Source of the DNA: Lates calcarifer
Lineage: Eukaryota; Chordata; Actinopteri; Centropomidae
Length of the DNA: 64,000 nucleotides
Direction: 5' to 3'
Assembly (NCBI RefSeq): GCF_001640805.2
Contig: NC_066853.1
Span: forward strand, 25,126,378 to 25,190,377
Under the pieces are notes generated by a model. The model ran no database searches. It saw only the letters and a list, made by a program, of their open reading frames with translations, and was not told the origin of the DNA. Both the position numbers and the translations under genes were made by a program. Below are positions 1 to 10,376 of the stretch, piece by piece (positions within the stretch are counted from its first letter, which is position 1; every line of letters begins with the position of its first letter).

Positions 1-2523
1 TAAACACTTCCTGTCTATGTCTCTGAACTCAGATGGACCACTAATTCTGTCCAGGCTTCATGCTGTCAGCTGGTAGTAATCTAACCTACAAAAAACAGAC
101 CTAGGCTCAATTTTTACACAGTTATACTGATCATTTCAGTAGAATGACTGAAGGCTGAAAATATTTCTCTTCTATTTTTCTTTTTTCATTAATATGTCTC
201 TTTGAATAAAATTAACCATTGTGTTTGTTTGGGCAGAGCACCACAGTCACACTTGAACTAGCTGACTGGCTCCAGTCGTTTGCAGTATGCTTTACAATGA
301 CTCAATTGGTGGCTCATTCACATCTGTGCAGCTAGGAATATCCAGTCATATTCAATCAGGTCTACATGGCAGACACTATAACCTGACACCTCCTCACTGA
401 CAATCACACTCATTCAAACACTGTGTGGCACAGCTGACCTTATAGCACCAGTGTTTCTGATTTCAGACAACTTGAAGGGTGAAATGATCATGGTGTGTCA
501 TGCATCCTCTGCTGCCCACTTCCTCAGTGGTCAGTCTTTTGTCAGTCAGACTTTGGTTAACAATGCCACCCGGACAGAAGATTAGTTTTCCTGTGTTGCC
601 AGGTTAGGTACATTTAGTTTAGAATATAGCAGATGCTATTTGCTATTTGTGTGTTCAAGTATCCTGTCTGAACTACCTCTCAGATGAGAGGGGCTTTGCT
701 AGCATTCAAGTGGAATTGCAGTGTGCTTGTCACCTCATATAGGTTAGGTACATTTAGTTTAGAATATATCTCCTTCAAACCACAGCCCTTTCTGCCAAAT
801 CTTACTGTATAACCACTTACTGTGTCTGACTGATTTTTTCTCATAATTTGTAAGGTGGCAAGTGTAAACATTTTTATTGTATTTTTCAAAATGTTGTGGC
901 TCACTGGCATCTTGTGATATAGAAGTTAAAGTAGATTGTCTAAGTCAATACACTTCAACACTCAAGTCAATACGCTGCAAGAGGACCGCACCTCATACCA
1001 GCATAGTATCAACAGAAATATCATCATGGCTAACTTGACAAGTAAATCAAAACAAGAACATCTTAATTAAATAAAAAAAAAAAAAAAAAACATACTCAAA
1101 GTTGAACAAATCAACATGTCTCTGATGGATTAAATGACAAATGTGTGTCGCTTGTAATCACAAACTCAAGGAGAATTATCACTCCACAATGCAGTTTTAA
1201 CATCTTTTAGTTTGTTGTCTTTGTTTACTATAAGAAGAAGAAGAAGAGCCAGAAAACATAGATACCAGATTTTCACAGGTCTGAACAGACCGCAGTGCAT
1301 CAATAAGGACTGCCATAATGTAGTCACTGAATGTATTTTTCTTTGCTTTAGTATGCTTTTTGAATACTCCTTTAATACCTTAATTCATAGATTTTAAATT
1401 ATACAGACCTGTAAAACCTGCAGTCACTATGAACCTCCCTGAACATCCTTGCAATGCATAACATTTTTAAGAGCAAAACTGATTCTGAGATGTGCTATGA
1501 GAAATATGATACAGTATATAGGTTCTTTCCACAAGAAAATAACATTCATGTTACCATTTTAGCTGATTCATAGTATTTTCAAATTTATGAACTGGGCACA
1601 GTGTATGTCGACTAACACTAACATCTTTGAACAGAAATATCTTACCAGAATACACGAGGAAGAAATGGAGATTGAAAAATCGGGTTAACCGGGTCTGGAA
1701 CCTGTAGTCTCCAGTGAAAAAGAAAGATAGGAAAAAATCAGTAAGCTGGAGTTATATTCACATAAGGATGATTTTGATAAGTGGACACGAACCAAGCAGG
1801 TGAGAGAGCATACACACTGGATACAGGAGATTAACATTGATTTCAAGTCTTTTAACTGATCTACAGTTGAGCATTACTCTTGAACTTTCTGGACCTGATT
1901 CTGGCAGTTTGAGCCGCTGACTATCACGCATTCAGCTGGAAATCATACCCGCTCACTAAAGTTACATAAAACAAGAACATGTGTTCAGAGCGCACTGTGA
2001 GAATGACAGCGGCACTGTTCCACCATTCTGAGTCAGTGTACCATCAAAATGATCCTGAAACTACTATTTTAGAAGATAATAAATAGTCAAATTAAAAATA
2101 TGTGGAAATCAGAATGAATAATTATATATAAGATAAATATAATAATATTAATATAATAATATAATAATAAAAATTGTTGCCATTAAATATTTTTAACATT
2201 TACATTTTTCTTTTTCCTGAGAGAAATGTCTGGCTCTGCTAATTGATCACCAGCTAGTCACTATCTTTGTCGTTCTGCTGACAGGCAGCATACAGTGGGT
2301 TTATTAGAGCTTAACTGAAAACAGCTGCTTGATGCTGCTGGAAACAAGGTTGATGAGGGTGCTGAGAAGTGTAAAGTTTACAAGGTTTAAAAAGGCTGAT
2401 CAACAGCAACCAAAGGCCACACCACCACACGTTTAGTCATTTAGTCACCTCCATTTTAATATCCATGTGAGGGAATACAGCTGCAGTCTGATTGATTGCA
2501 GTGCTGTTGGTTTGTTTCTGTAG
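1..2523 (+). other. Intron or upstream non-coding DNA of adamts15
   Basis: No ADAMTS propeptide or metalloprotease exon is visible here, so this is most simply the intron before the first visible exon. It ends with a pyrimidine-rich acceptor and TAG at 2521-2523. It holds a 21-bp A run at 1070-1090, an AT-rich low-complexity patch at about 2115-2200, and a short direct repeat (GGTTAGGTACATTTAGTTTA at about 602-621 and 741-760). The short ORFs here have no recognisable domain. Confidence 0.6.
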
Positions 2524-2807
2524 GAGACTGTCTGCTGGACCAGCCTCAGAGGCAGCTGTCTCTCCCAGACAGCCTGCCTGGCTCCAGCTACAGCCTGCAC
2601 CGTCAGTGTGAGCTAGCCTTTGGTTCTGGCTCCAAACCCTGCCCATACATGCAGCCCTGCTCTAAACTGTGGTGCACTGGGAAGGCCCGTGGACAGCTGG
2701 TCTGTCAAACCCGACACTTTCCCTGGGCTGATGGAACCAGCTGCAGCAACAACAAGGTCTGCTACCGAGGAGCCTGCACTGATAAGAACACCACCATGCA
2801 CATTAAG
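2524..2807 (+). CDS. adamts15: adamts15 exon: metalloprotease end and disintegrin-like domain
   Basis: Acceptor TAG|GAG at 2521-2524 and donor AAG|GTGAGT at 2807-2808. The exon enters in phase 1 and leaves in phase 0, giving 94 full codons. CLLDQPQ marks the last metalloprotease residues. The disintegrin-like domain follows with LPGSSY, a Cys pattern ([24 protein letters not shown]) and the family WADGTSC motif. Overlapping minus-strand ORFs here are shadows. Confidence 0.92.
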
Positions 2808-5800
2808 GTGAGTGCTGAAGGGTTGGTTCTTCTTGGTCATTTTTATGGACACAACTGATGTGCTGTTGTACCAAATTTTAATTTTCTTTTGGTGGCAGGT
2901 GGATGGCCGGTGGGGGAAGTGGGGTGAATTTGGAGACTGTTCTCGAAGTTGTGGTGGAGGAGTTCAGCTGGCCAAGAGAGACTGTGACAACCCTGTCCCA
3001 GAGAATGGAGGCAAATACTGTTATGGCCTTCGCATCAAATATCGCTCCTGTAACCTCAACCCCTGTCCTGAAACAGGTATGCTAGTCTCTGTTTGATGTG
3101 TTCACGCTGGAAGACACATATAAAGGGCTCTAGCTGACCATTCACTAAGCCTCTTGCTCAGAGGCGTCATGCATTAAATTTAGGAAGCACAGTCTCACAA
3201 TACCATTTACTTAAAGATTAAAGCTAGATTAGATCTATAGAGAAGTCCAACAATTAGTCGATTATAAATGAATTAAATGTTGCTGTCCTCACTGGTCAGA
3301 AAGGTCACTAATTATCAATATTTTATTAATGTACAATGCTGGTTAACTGTTTCTTCTAAGATGCTAGACAGCCCCCCTCTCCCTGAGCTAATGCCTAATG
3401 TTATGAACCAGCAAGTCGGACATTGGGACAGATGATATCTTGTAAAACCAGGGTATTGGGTGTCTTCTTACTTTTAGACTAGTCGGCTATGGTCTAAATT
3501 TGAATTTCCATTTCATCAACAGGGAAATTATAATCACACATACATATATACAACAATGCATTTTAAACAAGTTTTCAAAATCTCTCAAAAGTAGATGGCA
3601 GGCTTACATATATGGTGGTGATGGTGATGGTACACCTTACAGAGTCCAAAAAACAGTGCACTTCATGACTTTATTATTACAGATAAGTATGTTCTAATCT
3701 ATTACTAAGTCAAAATTGACTTAAATATTTCTACATGATATTTGTATGAGAACAGAAAGCTTGACTTGATTAGCAATACAGCATAAGGGTGGGCATGGCA
3801 TAGTACACAGTGAGTGGCAAAAGTGCAACCACATCCTGTACAGTGCTGGAGTAGCTGGAGTAGTTGTCGATATACTGTGTTTATTTTTACATCTTCAGGT
3901 AAGAGTTTCCGTGAGGGGCAGTGTGAGGCATTCAATGGCTTAAACCTGAACACCAACAGGCTGGGTTCCTCTGTGGTTTGGGTTCCCAAATATTCAGGCA
4001 TCTCTCCCAAGGACAAATGCAAGCTCATCTGCCGCGCTAATGGGACTGGATACTTCTATGTCCTTGCTCCAAAGGTATGTATCTAACTTACTGTTTTCAT
4101 CTAAACATTCCTTATATCAAACATACTCAGATTGTATCTGTTTCAGTCACTGTTTCCTTTTTCTAATCACTGAAAAGGTGGAACTAGTTCAAGAACACGA
4201 ATTTTGACAACCCAGCTTACTTGATGTGTTATGGCATATTCACTGCTTTCACTTTACCAGCAAGTCATAATGACCTGAGGCTGATTTGGGCCTGATAATT
4301 GCTAGCTGTATTGCAAATATGGTTGTCCTGTCTGTCCTGTCATGCTTATATCTGCATAAAAACTGGACAGATGACATCTCTTAATATTCTGAGCTGTTAT
4401 TGCACTAATCAATGAAATCTGAACTCCTTGTCATTGAGTTCTCTCCTCATCGTGAGTCAAAACCTCATGGGAGGTGTAACTGAGACATTTATTGAGCAGC
4501 TATGTTCATAGAGATTTTCAGGTTTGGTTTTTACAGTAACTGTTTACCTAACATGATTTGACCCTTATCTGCAATGCAAGAAGTAACGGCCAGTTCCATC
4601 AACAACATAGCAATGAGTGGTGATGTGTTTGTGGCAGCAGAGGGTGGCTGCTGCTGCAGGATGGATGGAGTGGTGAGACAGAGTGACATGCAGGGATAGT
4701 ATCACTTCACAGCTGTGGCTAGTCAACTACTATTTATTCAACCAGCATGAAAACAAGCTTGTAGCAGCAATACAAGCCCACATCTCATTTACACTACAGG
4801 ACACTGTGCACTCTCTCTGGTGTGGTTCTTTGTATTTGCATAGTCTAAATGTGAAGACTGGCAGACCACATTTGCAGTAACGTCTGTCTTGATCTCTCTT
4901 TCTTCTCTTTTCTTCTCTTTCTGTTGCTCCTACTTGTATATTACCCAATGACATCAGCCCAGCATGATGTAATTTCTAAAACCTCAAACCCTGCAGGTCG
5001 TGGATGGGACGCCCTGCTCTCCTGACACCTCAGCTGTATGTGTTCAGGGAAAATGCATCAAGGCAGGCTGCGATGGCAAGTTGGACTCTAACAAGAAATT
5101 TGACAAGTGTGGTGTGTGTGGTGGGGACAACCAGGGCTGCAAGAAGGTCTCAGGAATGTTCACCAAACCCATGTAAGCAGCATGTCAGATCCTCATCTAC
5201 ATTACAGCTATGAACAAACACAATCTATTTTAACTAATAATACACAAACCATTGTGTTTTCATTGTTGTCCATAATTGAATACACCATCCAAATACTGAC
5301 AGTGCTGGATGGAAAAAAGTATGTGAACCCATAGTCTAATGACATCTACAGAAGCTATCTGGAGACAGGAGTTAGCAAACCTGGTGTTCAGTCAATGAAA
5401 CAACACAAGATATTTTGAGTTTGCTATTCACAAGAAACATATGCTGATGTTGTGGGGCCTGCAGCAGGTGTTGGTCTAAGTGTTTATCTGTGTTTTTGTC
5501 CAGCCATCAGTTTAAGTCTTTATGAGAGAACAGTGCAGCATGGAGATTTTTTATGTAGTAAGTTTGGTGGTCTATGAAAACCTTGCCTTAGTCCCCATGC
5601 TCAGACAGTCTTGATACGCTGTGTGTTTGTCTTTCTGCTTGGAAAACTACAGTGGATCAGCTCAGTCTTGTACACCGAAATAGACAAAGTGTTTAGTGCA
5701 TCATTCTGTAAGCAAACAGTTTCATGATCAATGGGATGACCATGGTTTTAAGTCAGGGAGCAGCTGTTAAAGGTCTTGGAACAGGAGACGGGGCCAGAGG

Positions 5801-7492
5801 GGAGGCATGCACCAACACATGAAGAAACTACAACAAAGTATTTAAACTCCTTTCCCATCTATTGTCTTGGCAAATGTGCAGTCCTTGAGAAAGTAAGTTG
5901 AGGAACTACAGGCTAATGTCTGTCATCTTTGGAATTCAAGAATGCCTGTATTTTGGCATTTGCAGAGACCTGGCTTACTTCCATTGATATGGATAGATCT
6001 CTGGAGAACAGTAAGGTAACAGGGAAAACATGGAGGAGGAGTAAGTAGGCTCCTTTACCTTCCAAGGAAGTTTCCATAATCATTTGTCACTGTAGTAATT
6101 ACATCCCCAAGCTTGCCTAATTTATAACTTTCAGTCATGTTCCCCTGAGGTACCCAATATCATACTGAGAGCCTTTAAAACACAATATGTAATTTACTTT
6201 TTTCTGCTGCTAGACCAAATGAAATGGACTGTTGCCTTAAAACTACTCATTTGTCTTAGTTTCAAAATTGCTGGAAACATTTAGGATAATGTAAGTACAC
6301 AACATAACAAAATTATAGGTCTAAAAAAGGCCCTGACTATTCATCAATATGTAACTTGCTGCAGGGAATGTAATACTTGATGACTCCTATGGAGTGATTA
6401 AAAACTCATTTAAATCTGATTTTGTAACAAGTTGGCAAGAGGAAAAGATCTAAGTGGCACTGAAAGAGCTAGACTCATTGTTGGCTAGACTACCACTGGG
6501 ATCTCTGAATCACAACTCTGTGCACCTCCTCACCATACTGACCTTTGCTTAAGAAAGTGAATGTGCAGTAAAGTTCAGATTTAAAAATGTTAAAAGATAA
6601 AATGTTAAGATATGGAACAACAATAGCACACTGGCCTTACAAGGCTGCTTTCAGTGCACTGACATTGGGGACTTTACAATCCTTAGGGAATCAGCCGGGA
6701 ACAGGTGCATTGCATGGTCCAATTAAGCAATTAACATCTAGTCATGTTCTATGTCATGTACAACAAATTTTTCACAAAGGCTGCCCAACTGGCTGGTGTT
6801 TCTATACGAAACAGTGGCTAAAGAGACACCTGTAAATGGGGTTGGAAATTGTGGTTGACAGTGCACATTTAATGTGTCTGTGCATTAGTGTGATATGTAA
6901 TGAAGAACACAGGAGCAACTCAGGTCACAGAAAATGTCAATGCAGAACATAATCACACTTTGTCAGCAAGAACAGCCCATTGACAATTATAGAGAGATAT
7001 TATAAAAGAATTGCAGTGCATAAGCCCCTTATTACAAAGATGAATACACATTTGAGAGTTCAGTTATGCAAAAAAACAATATTAGGTTGTTGTTAATAAC
7101 TCCTATGGACTTCACAGGCTTACACCATCACCATTTACAAGCAGTTTGTCTAACTGTGGACTGATAAGTATCTGAACTCTTTGAGATGACTCTATAATCC
7201 TTGGCACCTCTTGGAATTCTCAGAAGTCTAGCAATCTTGTTCCACTGACTGGACTGCAGGTTTGCTAACCCCTGACTCCAATTAGCTGAGGGATTTACAT
7301 ATTTTTGCAAACCCATTATGAATTTTTGAATGGGCAAGAACAACACAATTATTTGTGTGATACTAATGAAAATAGATTGCATTTCTTCATAGATGTAACT
7401 TTGATGAGGATCTGGTCATATTTTAAGACAAATTTATCCATACATGAAAATAATTTCAAAGGACTCAATCTCTTTTTCTGGTACAATATACA

Positions 7493-7556
<64 letters not shown>

Positions 7557-8490
7557 GGAAATGATTTAGTTCTTTGGCTGCTCTCAATTAAGTAAAAAAG
7601 AATGAAAGAATAACAGCTAAAGGCTCAACAAAATGCTGCACCCAACTCTCTTCTGGATTTGTGTAAAAATATTAGGAAACATAAATAACCATTGTCATTT
7701 CTTCCTTTCCAGTCATGGCTACAACTTTGTGGTGACGCTACCAGCTGGAGCCTCCAACATTGACATCCGTCAGCGTGGCTATCGAGGAATGGTCAGTGAT
7801 GAAAACTACTTAGCAGTGAAGAATCAGCATGGCAAGTACCTCCTGAATGGCAACTATGTGGTGTCAGCTGTGGAGCGTGACCTGCTGGTAAAGGGCAGCC
7901 TGCTGCGTTACAGTGGCACGTCCACGTCTGTGGAGATTCTGCAGGCCACCAGACCCTTGCAGGAGCCTCTGATTGTGGAGGTACTCTCTGTGGGGAAGAT
8001 GACCCCTCCCAGGGTCCGCTACTCTTTCTACATCTCCAAGGAGAGCAAGGAGCAGAAAACTCTGCGGAAAGAGGAGAGAAGTCACAAAACACATAACAGC
8101 ATTTTAGTAGATAGCAACAAAGTAGAAGTCAAAAAGCAGGTGATGGGTAAGAGGCCAGCTAGTCACTGGGTGACAGGAACTTGGGATTTATGCACAGTGA
8201 CTTGTGGCAATGGTCTTCAGAAGAGGCTGGTACAGTGCCAGAGCATGGAGGGGCGTCCTGCAGTGGACTGTGACAGTGTTGACAGGCCTGTAGCAGTGAG
8301 AGCATGTGGAGATCCGTGTCCTGTGTGGGATGTAGGTACCTGGTCTCATTGCTCCAAGTCCTGTGGAAGGGGCTTTAAAAGGCGGCCAGTGCGTTGCCTA
8401 GCCAACAATGGTATGAATCTACCCAGAGATCACTGCTCTGGAAGGAGGAAGCCTCAGGAACTGGACCTCTGCAACCTAAAGCCATGTTAA
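2524..8490 (+). CDS. adamts15: ADAMTS15-like secreted metalloprotease, 3' five coding exons (partial gene)
   Basis: Spliced CDS 2524-2807, 2899-3076, 3899-4074, 4997-5172, 7713-8490; every junction is GT-AG and phases agree (1-0-1-0-2). The product carries, in order, the last residues of the reprolysin domain (CLLDQPQ), disintegrin-like domain, central TSR ([12 protein letters not shown]), Cys-rich domain ending CGVCGGDN, spacer, then two TSRs. Two TSRs after the spacer and the C-terminal end [13 protein letters not shown] fit ADAMTS15 better than ADAMTS1, 4, 5 or 8 as I remember them. The family are secreted zinc proteases of extracellular matrix, and ADAMTS15 acts on proteoglycans such as versican (family knowledge). 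The catalytic HExxH exon is not in the window, so activity cannot be judged. No frameshift or internal stop is seen. Fish may have a/b copies; which one this is cannot be told. Confidence 0.93.
2899..3076 (+). CDS. adamts15: adamts15 exon: central thrombospondin type 1 repeat
   Basis: The short 91-bp intron before it ends GGTGGCAG|GTGG; the donor is ACAG|GTATGC. It starts in phase 0 and ends in phase 1. It encodes one TSR with WGKW (a likely C-mannosylation motif), CSRSCGG (fits the O-fucosylation consensus C-x2-S/T-C-G), and six cysteines ending CNLNPCP. These modifications are inferred from known TSR biology. Confidence 0.92.
3899..4074 (+). CDS. adamts15: adamts15 exon: Cys-rich domain, first part
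   Basis: Acceptor CTTCAG|GTAAG at 3896-3899 and donor AAAG|GTATGT at 4074-4075; phase 1 in, phase 0 out. It encodes [20 protein letters not shown] and [12 protein letters not shown], the standard start of the ADAMTS Cys-rich domain. NGT is a potential N-glycosylation site. The intron before it (3077-3898) has no recognisable coding content. Confidence 0.92.
4997..5172 (+). CDS. adamts15: adamts15 exon: Cys-rich domain, end
   Basis: Acceptor CCTGCAG|GTCG and donor CCAT|GTAAGC; phase 0 in, phase 2 out. It encodes [22 protein letters not shown] and the family hallmark CGVCGGDN that closes the Cys-rich domain. The intron before it (4075-4996) shows nothing coding. Confidence 0.92.
5310..5455 (+). 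mobile_element. Tc1-type transposon relic, 5' end, in adamts15 intron
   Basis: The stretch resembles the left end of a common fish Tc1 element. It has an AAAGTATGTGAACCC start, GGAGACAGGAGTTAGCAAACC in the subterminal part, then TTTGAGTTTGCTATTCACAAGAA just before where the transposase start would be. It is truncated with no transposase left. The same subterminal sequence recurs on the other strand near 7240-7330. Family assignment is from memory of fish repeats. Confidence 0.5.
5840..6690 (+). pseudogene. LINE endonuclease-domain relic in adamts15 intron
   Basis: Decayed non-LTR retrotransposon ORF2, read in several frames. LANVQSL is followed by [21 protein letters not shown] (the AP-endonuclease ETWL motif), [13 protein letters not shown] and a late block [14 protein letters not shown] corresponding to the endonuclease SDHN region. 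A short piece of the linker to RT (QGCFQCTD) follows near 6640. Stops and frameshifts are many and no RT is present. The type resembles fish LINEs whose RT pieces occur at 55.4 and 61.3 kb. It lies in sense orientation inside the intron. Confidence 0.6.
7128..7433 (-). pseudogene. Tc1-type transposon relic with transposase N-terminus, in adamts15 intron
   Basis: On the minus strand the terminal part (AAAAATATGTAAATCCC, GGAGTCAGGGGTTAGCAAACC) is followed by a degraded helix-turn-helix start with [10 protein letters not shown] and ending [14 protein letters not shown], which fits the Tc1 N-terminal DNA-binding region. No catalytic domain is seen. Its orientation is opposite to the relic at 5310-5455. 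Confidence 0.5.
7497..7551. repeat. (TA)n microsatellite
   Basis: About 27 uninterrupted TA units in the last adamts15 intron, 160 bp before the terminal exon. Long TA runs in fish are often length-polymorphic. Confidence 0.95.
7713..8490 (+). CDS. adamts15: adamts15 terminal exon: spacer and two C-terminal TSRs
   Basis: Acceptor CTTTCCAG|TCATGG at 7712-7713; one base completes the split codon, then 258 codons and TAA. The spacer shows [39 protein letters not shown] and [12 protein letters not shown] basic linker (about 8040-8160, many Lys/Arg/Glu) follows, then TSR2 ([15 protein letters not shown]) and TSR3 ([17 protein letters not shown]). The reading extends open upstream to 7633, but that part is intron. 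Two TSRs after a spacer of this type is the ADAMTS15 layout. Confidence 0.94.
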
Positions 8491-9935
8491 AGCAGAACAG
8501 ACATAGCCTCTAAACTTATTTTTGATTATTCGACATGACCCTTAGCCCAAATCACCATGATAATGATTCTGTGGCTGTGCTGGGTGGAAATACTCTCAAC
8601 TTCAGTCTCAGTGTGTCAGCAGGGGCATCTGTTCTACAGAAGAAAGCCAGTGGAGACAGAGAGGATCCTCCTTCATTGTTTGAACAAACAGAAATCTGTT
8701 TACATAAAAGAAAAGAAGGAACGTGTCACTACCATTGTCAAACCATCTATTCTAGGTTTGACCTTTGGTTAGTCTACCTCTACCAGGAATGGTGACACAG
8801 TGCCTGTGTAAACTGTACACAGACAGTAACAGAGAGAGATGCAGAGATAGTGATCATGCACATCTGCATGCAAACAGAATTTCCTGGTATAATTGAAAGA
8901 TTCACACTGTGCTGTTATCACAATCAGATATCTGTGAATTGACATTTTCCTCATTTCACTGAGGAGCTAATCAATATGTGAAACACAGTACTGTATCTGC
9001 CACATTCAAGACCTGATTGGTCCGTGCAGTTCATACATCTTGGTCTGTTTGTTTGTTTCATTTTTATTGATTCAGTGCTTTTCACTGTGGTCTGATGTGG
9101 AAAACTCAATTCAGAGTCATTTTATCTAACAAATAGCTTTTACAAGCTTTATATCCTTCCAAAATTAATTATATTATAACATTATATCCTACACACTTGA
9201 AACAGTCTTTATCGGTTGGATCATTATCCCTGAATTTTACCAGTGACCAAAAACCTAGAAATATTTTTTATATGAGGAAAATTAGTTTAGTCAGAGCTTT
9301 TTCTGTACAGTGAATGTAGGCTGTGTATATGGTGCAATCGTAATATGTCTCTCTGTTTAGTGCAAAGCAAACCAACAACTGCTCTGCTGTTTCTTCTATG
9401 TTGCCAAAGAGTTCTAACCTTCAACAAAGCCTTAGTGTTAGAGAGACACCTCTCGGCATGAGCTGGACAGAAGCATGGCTTGCTCAAAGAACCATAACTG
9501 TACATTTCTGTCATCACCTCAAAATTATCTACTGACAGTTAAATCACTCACCTCCAGAGGCTTAAAAGGTGGCTGGAAAAAATAAAGTTGTGGCAAAAAT
9601 TAATTTGCAACAACATTAATAATCAGTGGATGGTTTTACTAAGCAATGTACATACTAGTAGGAAAAATTTTCAAGCAAAAAACCTCACTGGTTCCAGCTT
9701 CTCAAACGTGAAGATTTTGGTGCTTTTGCCTCTCTTATGTAATGTTTAACTGAATATATTTTGTTTTTGGTTTGTTGGATAAAACAAGCAATTTGAAAAT
9801 GTCACATTGAGGTCTGGGGAAATTGTGATTTTTCACTATTTTCTAGACCAAGAGCTGTCAAAATATCCATATAGATTTCTCAAACCACTCATGCAACATA
9901 AACCATTTTACTGAGATTTTACATGTTCAGTACGC

Positions 9936-9971
<36 letters not shown>

Positions 9972-9978
9972 TATTATC

Positions 9979-10010
<32 letters not shown>

Positions 10011-10376
10011 TAATAACTACATTACTAGGAGTTTAATAGAAAATGGATCAACAGTCTTAAAAATATTTGGTGGAATCAGACATCACAAAATGATGATAGA
10101 TATCTCCTTATACTTAGGAACTGTTCTTAAAACCGATGAGCACAGTACTAACATGTCCTTCAACAGAAAACCTATGTCAGTCTTAATTTGCAGTCTGTTT
10201 TGGTTCAGAGGGATCAATTATACCATCTAGAAGATAGTTTTGTACAGTTATTTTTTTTCTTTCTCATACTGTACAGATAAAATTTTTATCAGTTGTCTTT
10301 TGTATTGTATACTATGTATACATTCATCCAGCAGCATAAAATAAAATGTATATATAAGAGTAAAAAAAAAAAAAAA
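8491..10376 (+). other. adamts15: Probable adamts15 3' UTR and polyadenylation region
   Basis: After the stop codon no other coding signal is present. AATAAA hexamers occur at 9581-9586 and 10340-10345; the second is followed by TGTATATA (matches the Pumilio site UGUANAUA) at 10347-10354 and an A run at about 10362-10376. Which site is used cannot be told from sequence alone. The span also contains the ATT/AAT hairpin repeat at 9939-10014. Confidence 0.45.
9939..10014. repeat. (ATT)n / (AAT)n inverted trinucleotide repeat
   Basis: About 12 TTA units are followed, after TCA, by about 11 ATA units. The two arms are near-perfect complements, so the single strand could form one long A-U/A-T hairpin with almost no loop. 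Confidence 0.85.

Noticed and set aside
1..2523. Upstream ADAMTS catalytic exons
   Set aside because: No HExxH-type or propeptide coding sequence was found in any frame.
7793..8094. Two minus-strand ORFs of 76-99 codons inside the adamts15 terminal exon
   Set aside because: They are antisense shadows of the conserved spacer-coding exon.
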